Source: Paludibacteraceae bacterium
GTDB lineage: Bacteria > Bacteroidota > Bacteroidia > Bacteroidales > Paludibacteraceae
Length of the DNA stretch: 54,429 bases
NCBI GenBank assembly: GCA_024692565.1
Contig: JAILMN010000016.1
Span: forward strand, 1-54,429
Direction: 5' to 3'
The notes beneath the pieces are model-generated. The model saw nothing but the letters and a program-made list of their open reading frames with translations. It made no database searches and was not told where the DNA came from. Below, in pieces: positions 17,237 through 25,820 of this stretch. The position numbers and the translations under genes are program-made. How positions within the stretch are numbered: position 1 is the stretch's first letter; the number at the start of each line of letters is the position of its first letter.

Positions 17237-18871
17237 TTAGTTTTTATGCGTTAATGATGTTTTGCCGGTTCCGAGACTTGGGTTGTAACGAACCTCAGAA
17301 GTCGGAATCTGGCATTGGAACAACTCGCCGTCAGCGCTGATACTGATGGTCTTGTTCGAACGGCTGAGGTGATTCTTACCCAATGTCTTGGTCTTTTGAA
17401 GACGGCGGAACAGTTGCATCGAATAACCTTCGCCCCACATCTCGACACGCCAGTTGTAAATAATAGCATTCTCCACGGAGGTAGCCGCTTTCCATGCGGA
17501 ATATTCTGCAGATTTGCCGTCTGCAATACGCTCTGCGCACAGCAGATCAAGATAGTCCATCGCGGTTGCATCGTCGCCGTTGCTATAAGCTGCTTCGGCG
17601 GCAATCAGGTATGCTAATTCTACGCGCATAAAGACGTTGTCGCACAGCCAGTCGCGATCCACCTTACTTAAATCGGTAGTATGCTTTGTCTTCGGGCAAT
17701 AGAACTTGCCGTCTGGACAATATGCAAATCCGGATTTCTTGGGACCGTTCCCAATTGGACTTTCACCAGCACCGTCTCGGAACCAATCTTTTCGTGCATC
17801 CCAGCCGGTCGCTGCAATCTCGTCATACAAATTGCTGTCAATACTTTTGGTATCTCCGGCTGCTGCATAACTATAGGTGTGGATATCTACCTGTCCGAAG
17901 AACGAACCGAGCGCTGTCGTGTTCTCAACCGTTACGTCCTCAGCCCACATCCAGTTAGCCGCTTGTACGTCCGAAAAACCGGTGGTAGTCAGAGCGTTCA
18001 GTTTCAACATCGGATATTTGCCTCCGGAGATAACAGCTTGCGCCTGCTCCAAAGCAATTTGATAACAGTTTTTTCCATCGGCTACAATACTGCTTTGATC
18101 GCCGTGGTTCAACATAGCATATGCTAAAATCAAACGAGCTACATCTGCATCTACTTCCAGTTTGGAACCGCGTTGGTTCAGCTTGCCGTAGAAATCAAGC
18201 AATTCAACTGCCTCAGAAAGGTCTTCGTAGATACGGCTATATACTTCTTCTACAGTAGAGAGCGGACATCCTAAGGTGTCGGCTGCTACTTCTGCACCGG
18301 TATAAATCGGAAGCACTTTGTCATCCAAATTGGCATTGTCTTTATCGCGCGGGTCGGCATAGATATTCAGCAAGTGTGCATATGCCCAACCGCGAAGCGC
18401 CAAAACCTGACCGTAGTAATAACCCTGTTGAGCAATCGTTTCCTCCGGATCGCCACTTACAATGCCATCGAAAATCTCAGTCTTATTCGGCTCGATGGCG
18501 ATATCGCAAAGGTTGGCGAGGTGGATAATCTCGTAATAGAAGGACCAGGCGTAGCTACGTGTATATGCGTAATAGTTACCGCGCTCGTAGCTCTCAAACC
18601 AACCGTAACTGCTCTTTTTCATCGCCATGTCGCCTGACTGAATGTCGGCATACATGTCCATTGAGCGCTGGCCGAAGGTGTCATGATCGCCGTACTCATA
18701 AAGTTTGGAGTATATACCTTTGATAGCACCTTCCAGTTTATCCGGCAGACTCTTATATTGATCCTCCAAAAGGACACCGCCCTCCGGGTATTGCGTTAAG
18801 AAACTGTCACCACAAGAAGTGAGGCCCAAACCCAATACAATGGTTAATATTGCATATTTAATCTGTTTCAT
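17237..18871 (-). CDS. SusD/RagB-family nutrient-binding lipoprotein
   Basis: SusD proteins cap the SusC channel and capture the ligand on the outer surface. The signal ends at Cys20 (LGLTSCGDSFL), followed by the family-typical LTQYPEGG. Helical TPR-like sequence follows, including the QVLALRGWAYAHLLNIYADP motif typical of SusD near residue 150, and the C-terminus RRLQKTKTLGKNHL is typical. At 544 aa it has normal length. It starts 18 bases after susC. Confidence 0.93.
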   Translation of the reverse strand: MKQIKYAILTIVLGLGLTSCGDSFLTQYPEGGVLLEDQYKSLPDKLEGAIKGIYSKLYEYGDHDTFGQRSMDMYADIQSGDMAMKKSSYGWFESYERGNYYAYTRSYAWSFYYEIIHLANLCDIAIEPNKTEIFDGIVSGDPEETIAQQGYYYGQVLALRGWAYAHLLNIYADPRDKDNANLDDKVLPIYTGAEVAADTLGCPLSTVEEVYSRIYEDLSEAVELLDFYGKLNQRGSKLEVDADVARLILAYAMLNHGDQSSIVADGKNCYQIALEQAQAVISGGKYPMLKLNALTTTGFSDVQAANWMWAEDVTVENTTALGSFFGQVDIHTYSYAAAGDTKSIDSNLYDEIAATGWDARKDWFRDGAGESPIGNGPKKSGFAYCPDGKFYCPKTKHTTDLSKVDRDWLCDNVFMRVELAYLIAAEAAYSNGDDATAMDYLDLLCAERIADGKSAEYSAWKAATSVENAIIYNWRVEMWGEGYSMQLFRRLQKTKTLGKNHLSRSNKTISISADGELFQCQIPTSEVRYNPSLGTGKTSLTHKN

Positions 18872-18889
18872 TGTCGTAACCTCCTATGT

Positions 18890-21800
18890 TTAGAATTGAA
18901 CTTTAATACCACCCATGATCGTGGACAGCGGGCTATAGTCGTTATAACCGTTCGAACCATCAATAGACATCATCGGGTTATAACCCTTACGTGCGGAAGC
19001 AATAGCGATATTGTCGGCTGCTACCCACAACTGCAAGTTGTTCAGTTTGATCTTCTCAATCAGCTTTTTCGGGAATTTGTAGCCCAGATTGATGTTGTTC
19101 AGGCTCAAATAGCTGTTGCTGGTCAAGAAGCGATCCGAAGCAGCATTGGCATATTCATCTGCGCCGTTGCTTAAACGCGGGATATTGGTATTTTTGTTGT
19201 TCTCTGTCCACGCGTTTTTGATATCCTTGTGCCAGTTCATGCTACCAATCTTATCGCTGTGCATCAAACTTGCGTACATGTTATCATATCCGTAGCCACC
19301 GATGCGATAACTGCAGCTTACGCTCAGCGTTACGCCGTAAGCCTCAAAGTCAATACCGAAACCACCATCGAGATCTGGCATGTAGCTCTTGCCAACGTAG
19401 TTGCTACCGGCATAGGTGTATTCTGTATTAGGCACAGCAACCGATTTAATGTTTGCATTCGGGTGTTTGAGTTGGTACTCATATACGGAACTAATGTAGT
19501 TGTCGCCTATCTCGCCATCATTGATTAATTCGGCTGAATTATGACCAAAACTACCCTTGTCAGCATCATAATAGGCGGTGTACATCGCTTGGCCTACGTC
19601 ATTCACACCCTCATAGTGTGTCATGTACCAGTCTGCCGTGGAGTGACCTACGGACATACCGCCCGACATTACCATGCGCTCTGGATTGCCGTTCTCATCA
19701 TAGCCGTCGATAGGCATCTGCAACATCTTGTTGCGATAGAAACCGCCGTTCAAACGTACATCCAATTTGATATTACGCATATCGATGGCGTGCGCTTTGA
19801 AGTCGAATTCCAAACCTTGGTTCTCCATCGCGGCGTCATTTACATAGTAACCGCCGTAACCCAACGAAGGAGCTACATAGCGCGGGAACAACATGTTGTC
19901 CGTTTTCTTGTAGAAATAATCGATTTCTACATCCAGATATTTGGCAATCGAGAATTCAAGACCGAGGTCAATCGTACTTGTGCGCTCCCAAGTCAACTCC
20001 GGGTTACCTTTGTAACTCCAGATATATCCTTTATCGCCGCCTACGTTCTCAATGTTGTATTGATCAACAAACATCATGTCGCCGATATCCTGGTTACCAA
20101 GCACACCCCAACTCAGACGCAACTTACCGTTTTTGAGCCATTCCGATGCGGTGGTGCCTTCAAAGAAGTGCTCATTGGTGAAATTCCATGCACCACCGAC
20201 GGATCCGAAGTGACCCCAGCGGTGACCCTTAGCGAACTTACTTGAACCATCGGCACGGTAGTTAGCCGTCACCAAATAGCGGTTGTCATACTCGTACGTA
20301 GCGGTTGCCAGCGCGGACTCCAAGGTGCTCGTGCGGGTGTAACCCTCTACAGCGTCCATGCTGACTGCGTTGCTCAACTCGGCTACATTATCCAATACGA
20401 TATTTTTCTTATATCCATATTGATAATTATACGTGAAGTATGTGGTCTCGTGACCTGCCATCACGCGAATCGTATGCTCGTTGAAGGTCTTGTTGTATTC
20501 CAACAACTGGTTGCTCGTAACCGCCAGATAGTTGTATTGCGCAGTAGCCACACGACCCACACCGGCTGCATCGCCGTAGTACTTGTTGGTCAAGCTGTTG
20601 ATACGCTGGTTCATATACTGTGCACCGAGGTTCACCGTGAATTTCAAACCTTCGTATAGCTTGAACTCCAAGAAAGCGTTTGCTACCGTCTGGTGACGGG
20701 CAACTTTGTTCTTATCCCATTGCAGAGCACCGGCAGGGTTGATACCGAAGGAGTACGGACGACCACCCTCTTCACCGATGGCTTCGTTTCCGTTGTCTCC
20801 GTAGTCATACATCTTGCCGCCGGTCTTCGGGTCCACTTTCGGTTTGCCGGTAGCCGGATCATATACATATACCGGATAGATAGGCGGAATCTGGTTGACG
20901 AAAAGGAAACCGTTATTCGCTGCTACGTCATCTTGTACAGGATTACTCATGCTGGCATATGAATACTGGATGTTCAAACCACCTTTCAGCCATTTCTTCG
21001 CCTGATAATTAATGTTTGCACGCGTATTGAAGCGCTGGAAATCGGAAGCGGTATAATAACCTTCGTCCTTCAGGTAACCGAAAGAAGTATAGTAATTCAA
21101 CTTCTCGTTACCACCACTGATCTTAGCTGTCGCCTCAAGTTTCATACCATTGTGGAACAAGGTATTGTACCAACTATCCATATTCGCAAACTGCGGCAAA
21201 CGATGTGCACTGGCATAATCAAAGTGAGGACTAACTATGCCATTCTCTTTAGGAGCAATCAGCAGATTGCCGGTTTTATCCCAAAGATTGTATATCTTAG
21301 GAATACCGCCTGCGCCAAACAAATTGTTATTAGCATAATCAATAGATTGTTGCTGTGTGTGCGAAGTTTTATACTCACTATACAAACTTTGCCAACACAA
21401 TACTACGTAATCCTCCGGGGAGTCAATTACATCGTACATCGGGAGCAAACGCATGTTTGCACCGCCTTTGACGTCAATCTCAATCTTTGCTTCATCACCA
21501 TTCGAGCTACCTTTCTTTGTTGTGATTAAGATGACACCGTTCGCACCACGGCTACCGTACAGAGAGGTAGCGGTTGCATCTTTCAAAATCGTCGTGCTGG
21601 CGATATCGCCCGGGTCAATGGACGAGATAGAAGCTGCATCCAATGGAATACCATCTACTACGTAGAGAGGGCTGCTGTTCGCTGAAATAGAACCGATACC
21701 GCGAATGTTAATCGAAGCTACGGTACCCGGCTGACCGCTCGATGTAACGACCTGTACACCGGCTACCTCACCGGCCAATGCCTTTGTTACATCAGACGGG

Positions 21801-22186
21801 TTCTTCTTCTCAATGTCCTCGGCCTTCACAGCTTGTGCCGAACCGGCATACGCACCCTTGGCAACCGTACCGTAACCGGTAACAACCACCTCCTGGATGA
21901 CCTCGCTGTTCTCAGTCATCACAACGCGGACATTCTTGCCGGCTGCAACCTCCTGAGTAGCCATACCTACGAAACTAACGACCAGAGTCTTCACAGATTC
22001 CGGTACCTCCATCTCAAATTTACCATCGTAATCCGAGATTGTACCTTGTGTGGAACCTTTGGCTTGGATACTCGCTCCGATAACCGGATCTCCGTTGCCA
22101 TCGACTACCACACCGCTTACTTGCTTCTGCGCGAACAGACTAACGCTTAACAGAGCAAGAAACAAGAGTGTAAAAATCTTCTTCAT
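18890..22186 (-). CDS. SusC/RagA-family TonB-dependent outer membrane transporter
   Basis: This 1098-aa transporter imports a large ligand through the outer membrane using TonB energy. Order of parts: signal peptide (LLFLALLSVSLFAQ), carboxypeptidase-regulatory-like domain (VSGVVVDGNGDPVIGASI), TonB-box region (EVIQEVVVTGYG), plug with the SusC signature SPLYVVDGIPL, then the 22-strand barrel ending in IMGGIKVQF. The start was set at MKKIFTLLF because the upstream codons overlap the promoter. No glycoside hydrolase lies next to it; the nearest degradative enzyme is a secreted M6 protease, so a peptide or glycoprotein ligand is possible. Confidence 0.95.
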   Translation of the reverse strand: MKKIFTLLFLALLSVSLFAQKQVSGVVVDGNGDPVIGASIQAKGSTQGTISDYDGKFEMEVPESVKTLVVSFVGMATQEVAAGKNVRVVMTENSEVIQEVVVTGYGTVAKGAYAGSAQAVKAEDIEKKNPSDVTKALAGEVAGVQVVTSSGQPGTVASINIRGIGSISANSSPLYVVDGIPLDAASISSIDPGDIASTTILKDATATSLYGSRGANGVILITTKKGSSNGDEAKIEIDVKGGANMRLLPMYDVIDSPEDYVVLCWQSLYSEYKTSHTQQQSIDYANNNLFGAGGIPKIYNLWDKTGNLLIAPKENGIVSPHFDYASAHRLPQFANMDSWYNTLFHNGMKLEATAKISGGNEKLNYYTSFGYLKDEGYYTASDFQRFNTRANINYQAKKWLKGGLNIQYSYASMSNPVQDDVAANNGFLFVNQIPPIYPVYVYDPATGKPKVDPKTGGKMYDYGDNGNEAIGEEGGRPYSFGINPAGALQWDKNKVARHQTVANAFLEFKLYEGLKFTVNLGAQYMNQRINSLTNKYYGDAAGVGRVATAQYNYLAVTSNQLLEYNKTFNEHTIRVMAGHETTYFTYNYQYGYKKNIVLDNVAELSNAVSMDAVEGYTRTSTLESALATATYEYDNRYLVTANYRADGSSKFAKGHRWGHFGSVGGAWNFTNEHFFEGTTASEWLKNGKLRLSWGVLGNQDIGDMMFVDQYNIENVGGDKGYIWSYKGNPELTWERTSTIDLGLEFSIAKYLDVEIDYFYKKTDNMLFPRYVAPSLGYGGYYVNDAAMENQGLEFDFKAHAIDMRNIKLDVRLNGGFYRNKMLQMPIDGYDENGNPERMVMSGGMSVGHSTADWYMTHYEGVNDVGQAMYTAYYDADKGSFGHNSAELINDGEIGDNYISSVYEYQLKHPNANIKSVAVPNTEYTYAGSNYVGKSYMPDLDGGFGIDFEAYGVTLSVSCSYRIGGYGYDNMYASLMHSDKIGSMNWHKDIKNAWTENNKNTNIPRLSNGADEYANAASDRFLTSNSYLSLNNINLGYKFPKKLIEKIKLNNLQLWVAADNIAIASARKGYNPMMSIDGSNGYNDYSPLSTIMGGIKVQF

Positions 22187-22245
22187 TGTTTGTTGTAATT
22201 GATTAAAAATGATTGTTTGCCGCCTATTAAAAACGAAAAATCGCG

Positions 22246-22277
22246 CAAAAGTACAACATTTTTGCGACATAACCAAA
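22246..22277 (-). promoter_or_regulatory. Promoter of the susCD operon
   Basis: TTTG (22277-22274), 20-base spacer, TACTTTTG (22253-22246) on the minus strand, about 60 bases before susC. No extracytoplasmic sigma/anti-sigma pair is adjacent, so regulation is not evident. Confidence 0.8.
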
Positions 22278-22378
22278 TATTTTATAAGAAAAATGCAAAA
22301 AAGAGCCCAAAAACTTAATTTTGCAACATAAAGTGAACAAAAACGGGCGCAATTGATGCACTAATGTTGCTTTTTCGC

Positions 22379-23629
22379 CTATTCGTATGTCAAAATGTAA
22401 GTGCAAACTGGACTTAGCAATTCGTTTGCTACCTCTTTTAGTGACAAAGTGTCAGTTTGTGCAATTTTTTGCATTGTCTCTTCCCATAATGGTGCATGGC
22501 CGTGATAGAGCATCGATTTGGCCATCGCTAACGCGCTATTCTCTTGATTCTGAGCACTTATCGCCAATTGACCGCGTAATTGTGTGATCGCATTTCGGAG
22601 CGCCGAGTCCGACAACGGTTGCGTCATCAATTTGTCCAATTCAGCCCGCACAAGTCCCAAACTCTGCTCATAATCCTCCGGGTCGCACGCCCAATAGACG
22701 CACCAGTATCCCGTGTCGCTCAGCGGCGTGTACGTGGACTCAACCGTATAAACCAAACCTTTCGCTTCCCGCAAACTCAGATTCAACCGACTGTTCAGAC
22801 TTCCGCCGCCCAAGATATTATTGAGCAAAAACATCGCCAACTGCTTCTCGTGCCCTAACGGATAAGCCCTGCCGCCTAACATCGCATGCACCTGATGCGT
22901 GTGCCGTTTGAAGGTTGCTTCTCGTACTGAAGTTGTACTTACGTTGGCTTTGACTGTCGGTTGACCGTCGGTTGACTGTCGGTTTTGGAGCTTTCCGAAC
23001 TCGTGTTCGGCTATACGAAAGATGCGTTCGGGTTTGACGTTGCCCTGGCAGAAAACGACCATCCGCTCGGGTGTATAGTGCTGCGCCATCCAGTTGCGTG
23101 CGAAATCGGGTTTGGAAGAGATATGCCTGAGCGTTTTCTTGGTGCCTAAGATCGGCTGCGCCAGCGGTGTGCCGGCAAAAACGAGGCTCTCAAAATCGTC
23201 GTAAATCAGTTCGCTCGGGCTGTCGTTGTAACTCTCAATCTCGTCCAAGATCACCATCCGCTCTTTGTCCGTTTCCTCTTTTTTGAAGGTCGGTTCCAGC
23301 AGCATCTCCGCGATCAGATGAAGCGTCAACTGCACATGTTCCGCCAAGATAGCGGCATAGAAAGTGGTCTCTTCTTTGGTCGTGTATGCGTTGATCTCGC
23401 CGCCGATGCCTTCTATTGCATGGATGATCTGTCGCGCCGAATGGTGCGCCGTGCCCTTGAAAACGCAATGCTCGATATAGTGCGCCATGCCGTTCTCTTC
23501 CGGCAACTCATCGCGTGTACCGGTGCCCACCATCACACCCACGTAAGCTACCGGCGAAGGAGTCCATCGATGCACAATTTTAACGCCATTTGGCAAAATA
23601 TGATAAAAAGTTTGCGAATTCTCTTGCAT
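22379..23629 (-). CDS. M16-family zinc protease
   Basis: A single-unit M16 (pitrilysin/processing-peptidase-like) protease of 416 aa. The inverted zinc motif HYIEH is at residues 50-54, and the distal glutamate is probably in the ETTFYAAIL stretch near 107-115. The C-terminal half carries the M16 inactive domain with GGGSLNSRLNLSLREAKGL. No signal peptide is seen, so it probably acts in the cytoplasm. Its start codon overlaps the -33 box of the divergent tRNA promoter. Confidence 0.9.
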   Translation of the reverse strand: MQENSQTFYHILPNGVKIVHRWTPSPVAYVGVMVGTGTRDELPEENGMAHYIEHCVFKGTAHHSARQIIHAIEGIGGEINAYTTKEETTFYAAILAEHVQLTLHLIAEMLLEPTFKKEETDKERMVILDEIESYNDSPSELIYDDFESLVFAGTPLAQPILGTKKTLRHISSKPDFARNWMAQHYTPERMVVFCQGNVKPERIFRIAEHEFGKLQNRQSTDGQPTVKANVSTTSVREATFKRHTHQVHAMLGGRAYPLGHEKQLAMFLLNNILGGGSLNSRLNLSLREAKGLVYTVESTYTPLSDTGYWCVYWACDPEDYEQSLGLVRAELDKLMTQPLSDSALRNAITQLRGQLAISAQNQENSALAMAKSMLYHGHAPLWEETMQKIAQTDTLSLKEVANELLSPVCTYILTYE

Positions 23630-23654
23630 AATTCAAAAAAAAGCAGTACTTTTG
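23623..23654 (+). promoter_or_regulatory. Promoter of tRNA-Leu
   Basis: CTTG (23623-23626), 20-base spacer, TACTTTTG (23647-23654). The tRNA begins about 113 bases after the predicted start site. The leader carries a CCTC/GAGG hairpin and would need processing. Confidence 0.7.
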
Positions 23655-23773
23655 CAGCCGAAATTAAATCCTCGGGAGGTAAGACGCAGTTTTGCCGACC
23701 GAAGAGCGTAGCACACAACGTAGCGCTATCACGAGGGCTGTGCCCGAAGTCGCGCGAGTTGTAGTGTAAGCGA

Positions 23774-23855
23774 GCGGTATTGGCGGAATTGGTAGACGCG
23801 CCAGACTTAGGATCTGGTTCCGAAAGGAGTGAAAGTTCGAGTCTTTTATACCGCA
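23774..23855 (+). tRNA. tRNA-Leu (anticodon UAG)
   Basis: Acceptor stem GCGGTAT pairs with ATACCGC, followed by discriminator A. The anticodon stem CCAGA/TCTGG encloses CTTAGGA with anticodon TAG at 23808-23810. A variable arm of class II length and a T-arm with TTCGAGT follow. CCA is not encoded. The last ten bases overlap the end of the convergent mazG gene, whose stop codon lies in the 3' side of the tRNA. Confidence 0.95.
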
Positions 23856-24616
23856 CATTCCAGCGCTTTGGCCTCCTGCCAGAGCGCTTCCATTTCGGCG
23901 AGCGTCATATCTTTGAGCGCTTTGCCTTGTTCCTTCGCGCGCGATTCAATATAATTAAAGCGCTTAATGAACTTCAGGTTCGTCTGCTCCAGCGCGTTGT
24001 CGGGCTTCAGTTTGTAGAGCCGTGCGGCGTTGATGAGCGAGAACAGCACATCGCCCAACTCCGCTTCGCTCGGGTCTTGCTCGAACTCTGCAATCTCTTC
24101 TTTCACCTTCGCCCACACATCCTCGCGTTTCTCCCAGTCAAAGCCTACGTTCGCTACTTTGTCCTGTATCCGGTAAGCCTTGACGAGCGAAGGCAGACTG
24201 TCCGGAATACCGCCTAACACGGTCTTGTTGCCGCCTTTTTCTTTCAGTTTCACCTGTTCCCAGAGATGGCTCACTTCCTCCGCGTTCGCGGCGGCTGCTT
24301 CTCCATAGACGTGAGGATGACGGAAGATGAGCTTGTCGCTTATGCGGTTGCAGACGTCCGCAATATCAAAGTCTCCGGTTTCGCTTCCCATCTTGGCGTA
24401 GAATACCACATGTAGCAGCACGTCGCCGAGTTCTTTGCTGATCTCGTTCATATCGTGCCGCGAGATAGCGGTTGCTAACTCGTAGGTCTCCTCAATCGTA
24501 TTCTGACGCAGGCTGTCGAAGGTCTGCTTGCGGTCCCACGGACACTTTTCCCGCAGGTCGTCCATGATATCCAGCAGCCGTCCGAAAGCCTCTAATTTCT
24601 CCTCTCTGCTACTCAT
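23846..24616 (-). CDS. mazG: Nucleoside triphosphate pyrophosphohydrolase MazG
   Basis: MazG hydrolyses NTPs to NMP and pyrophosphate and is thought to clean non-standard nucleotides. The 256-aa protein has two MazG halves. The first has CPWDRKQTFDSLRQNTIEETYEL and ELGDVLLHVVFYAK, the EExxE/ExxD metal motif. The second has EEIAEFEQD and ELGDVLFSLINAARL. It overlaps lpxH by eight bases at its start, and its stop codon lies within the convergent tRNA-Leu gene. Confidence 0.95.
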   Translation of the reverse strand: MSSREEKLEAFGRLLDIMDDLREKCPWDRKQTFDSLRQNTIEETYELATAISRHDMNEISKELGDVLLHVVFYAKMGSETGDFDIADVCNRISDKLIFRHPHVYGEAAAANAEEVSHLWEQVKLKEKGGNKTVLGGIPDSLPSLVKAYRIQDKVANVGFDWEKREDVWAKVKEEIAEFEQDPSEAELGDVLFSLINAARLYKLKPDNALEQTNLKFIKRFNYIESRAKEQGKALKDMTLAEMEALWQEAKALECAV

Positions 24617-25394
24617 AACTATGAAGCGTTAGATTGCCCTTATGGTCGAGTTTGGCATAGGTGTAGTGTTGGAAACAATCGCCGAGAATGACTACTCTCG
24701 AACCGCTTGCGATCTGCAGGTCGAGTTCGATATGTCGATGTCCGAAGATATAGTAATCGCGGTGGTTGCGCTGCTTCTCCTGGTCTTTGGCGAAGAGCAC
24801 CAATTCCTCTTTGTCCTCGCCTTTGTACGGACAGGGATTATTCAGCTCTTTGAGTCTGCTGCGTTTGGCCCATTGATAGCCGAACCAGTTGCCTACTTTC
24901 GGGTGCAGGCAGCGGTAGCATAACTGCAGGAACGGGCTGCGGAAGACCTCGCGCAACTTCATGAAACGCTGGATTTTTTTCTTCACATCCTTCGGATAAA
25001 GCGTTTCCCAGTTGCTCGGCAACAGTCCGTCTCCGTGCGCGAGGTAGAGCGCCTTGCCGTAACGGATGATGGTGCACGGGTCATAGTGAATCTCAGCGCC
25101 CGTGAGTGCCGCCAAACCGCCGAAGGTCCACAGGTCGTGGTTTCCTGTGAAAAAATGCACGTGGATGCCCTGTTTGGTCAACTTGCGGATCTCCTTGCAG
25201 AACGGATGGTACTGACGTTTTTTCTTGTCGTGAATGAAGTACTCCATCCAGAAATCGAACATGTCGCCGAGCATATAGATCGACACGGCGTCCTTACTCA
25301 TCATCTCCAACATCTCGATGAGTTTCTTTTGGTGCGCCCAGCCTCGTTCTATCGCCAAGCTGCCCAAGTGCGCGTCACTTAAAAAATATATCAT
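24609..25394 (-). CDS. lpxH: UDP-2,3-diacylglucosamine diphosphatase LpxH
   Basis: LpxH removes UMP in the fourth step of lipid A synthesis. Calcineurin-type metal motifs are visible: FLSDAHLG (residues 4-11), LGDMFDFW, FFTGNHDLW and AHGDGL, then GHRHIELD near the C-terminus. At 261 aa it fits Bacteroidota LpxH. It is translationally coupled to mazG (overlap of eight bases) and preceded by the MIP18-family gene. Confidence 0.92.
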   Translation of the reverse strand: MIYFLSDAHLGSLAIERGWAHQKKLIEMLEMMSKDAVSIYMLGDMFDFWMEYFIHDKKKRQYHPFCKEIRKLTKQGIHVHFFTGNHDLWTFGGLAALTGAEIHYDPCTIIRYGKALYLAHGDGLLPSNWETLYPKDVKKKIQRFMKLREVFRSPFLQLCYRCLHPKVGNWFGYQWAKRSRLKELNNPCPYKGEDKEELVLFAKDQEKQRNHRDYYIFGHRHIELDLQIASGSRVVILGDCFQHYTYAKLDHKGNLTLHSYE

Positions 25395-25423
25395 TACCTA
25401 TTATCTTGTTACCTGCGAGGCTT

Positions 25424-25738
25424 TTACAAAAAGCCGAGCTCCAACTTTGCTTCTTCGCTCATCATGTCTTTTGTCCACTCGGGCTCGAAGACGATGGTCA
25501 CATTCACTTCGTTGATGCCGTCCACGCTGCCCACTTTCTGCTTGATGTCCTCTACGATAAAGTCTCCCGCGGGGCAAGAAGGCGCCGTTAGAGTCATCGT
25601 GATATCGCATACACCATCCGGCTTTATGTCAATACCATAAATCAGGCCCAGGTCGTACACGTTGACCGGAATCTCGGGATCGAAGACCGTTTTCAGCATC
25701 TTCAATATCGCCTCTTCTGTCTCTAAAAACTCATTCAT
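25424..25738 (-). CDS. MIP18/DUF59-family iron-sulfur assembly protein
   Basis: This 104-aa protein belongs to the DUF59 family (SufT, PaaD, MIP18), which helps deliver Fe-S clusters. The motifs DPEIPVNVYDLGLIY (residues 20-34) and TLTAPSCPAGDFI, with its cysteine, are diagnostic. The inner start MNEFLETEE is chosen because the longer frame runs through the promoter. No suf genes lie next to it. Confidence 0.9.
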   Translation of the reverse strand: MNEFLETEEAILKMLKTVFDPEIPVNVYDLGLIYGIDIKPDGVCDITMTLTAPSCPAGDFIVEDIKQKVGSVDGINEVNVTIVFEPEWTKDMMSEEAKLELGFL

Positions 25739-25755
25739 TTCGTAAAAAACGGCTG

Positions 25756-25787
25756 CAAAGGTACAACAAAAAAATGACATACACAAG
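25756..25787 (-). promoter_or_regulatory. Promoter of the MIP18-lpxH-mazG operon
   Basis: CTTG (25787-25784), 20-base spacer, TACCTTTG (25763-25756) on the minus strand. The -33 box lies in the loop of the htpG terminator hairpin. Confidence 0.75.
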
Positions 25788-25804
25788 TGTGCACGTCATT
25801 TTTT
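25769..25804 (-). terminator. Rho-independent terminator of htpG
   Basis: On the minus strand a 16-bp stem (AAAAAATGACGTGCAC with its partner, two wobble pairs) closes the tetraloop ACTT and ends in a run of seven T. It begins 17 bases after the htpG stop codon. Confidence 0.85.
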
Positions 25805-25820
25805 CGCTATTTAATGGAAT

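Noticed and set aside
22316..22332. Plus-strand TAATTTTG box between susC and the M16 gene
   Set aside because: No gene follows in that direction and the -33 part is absent.
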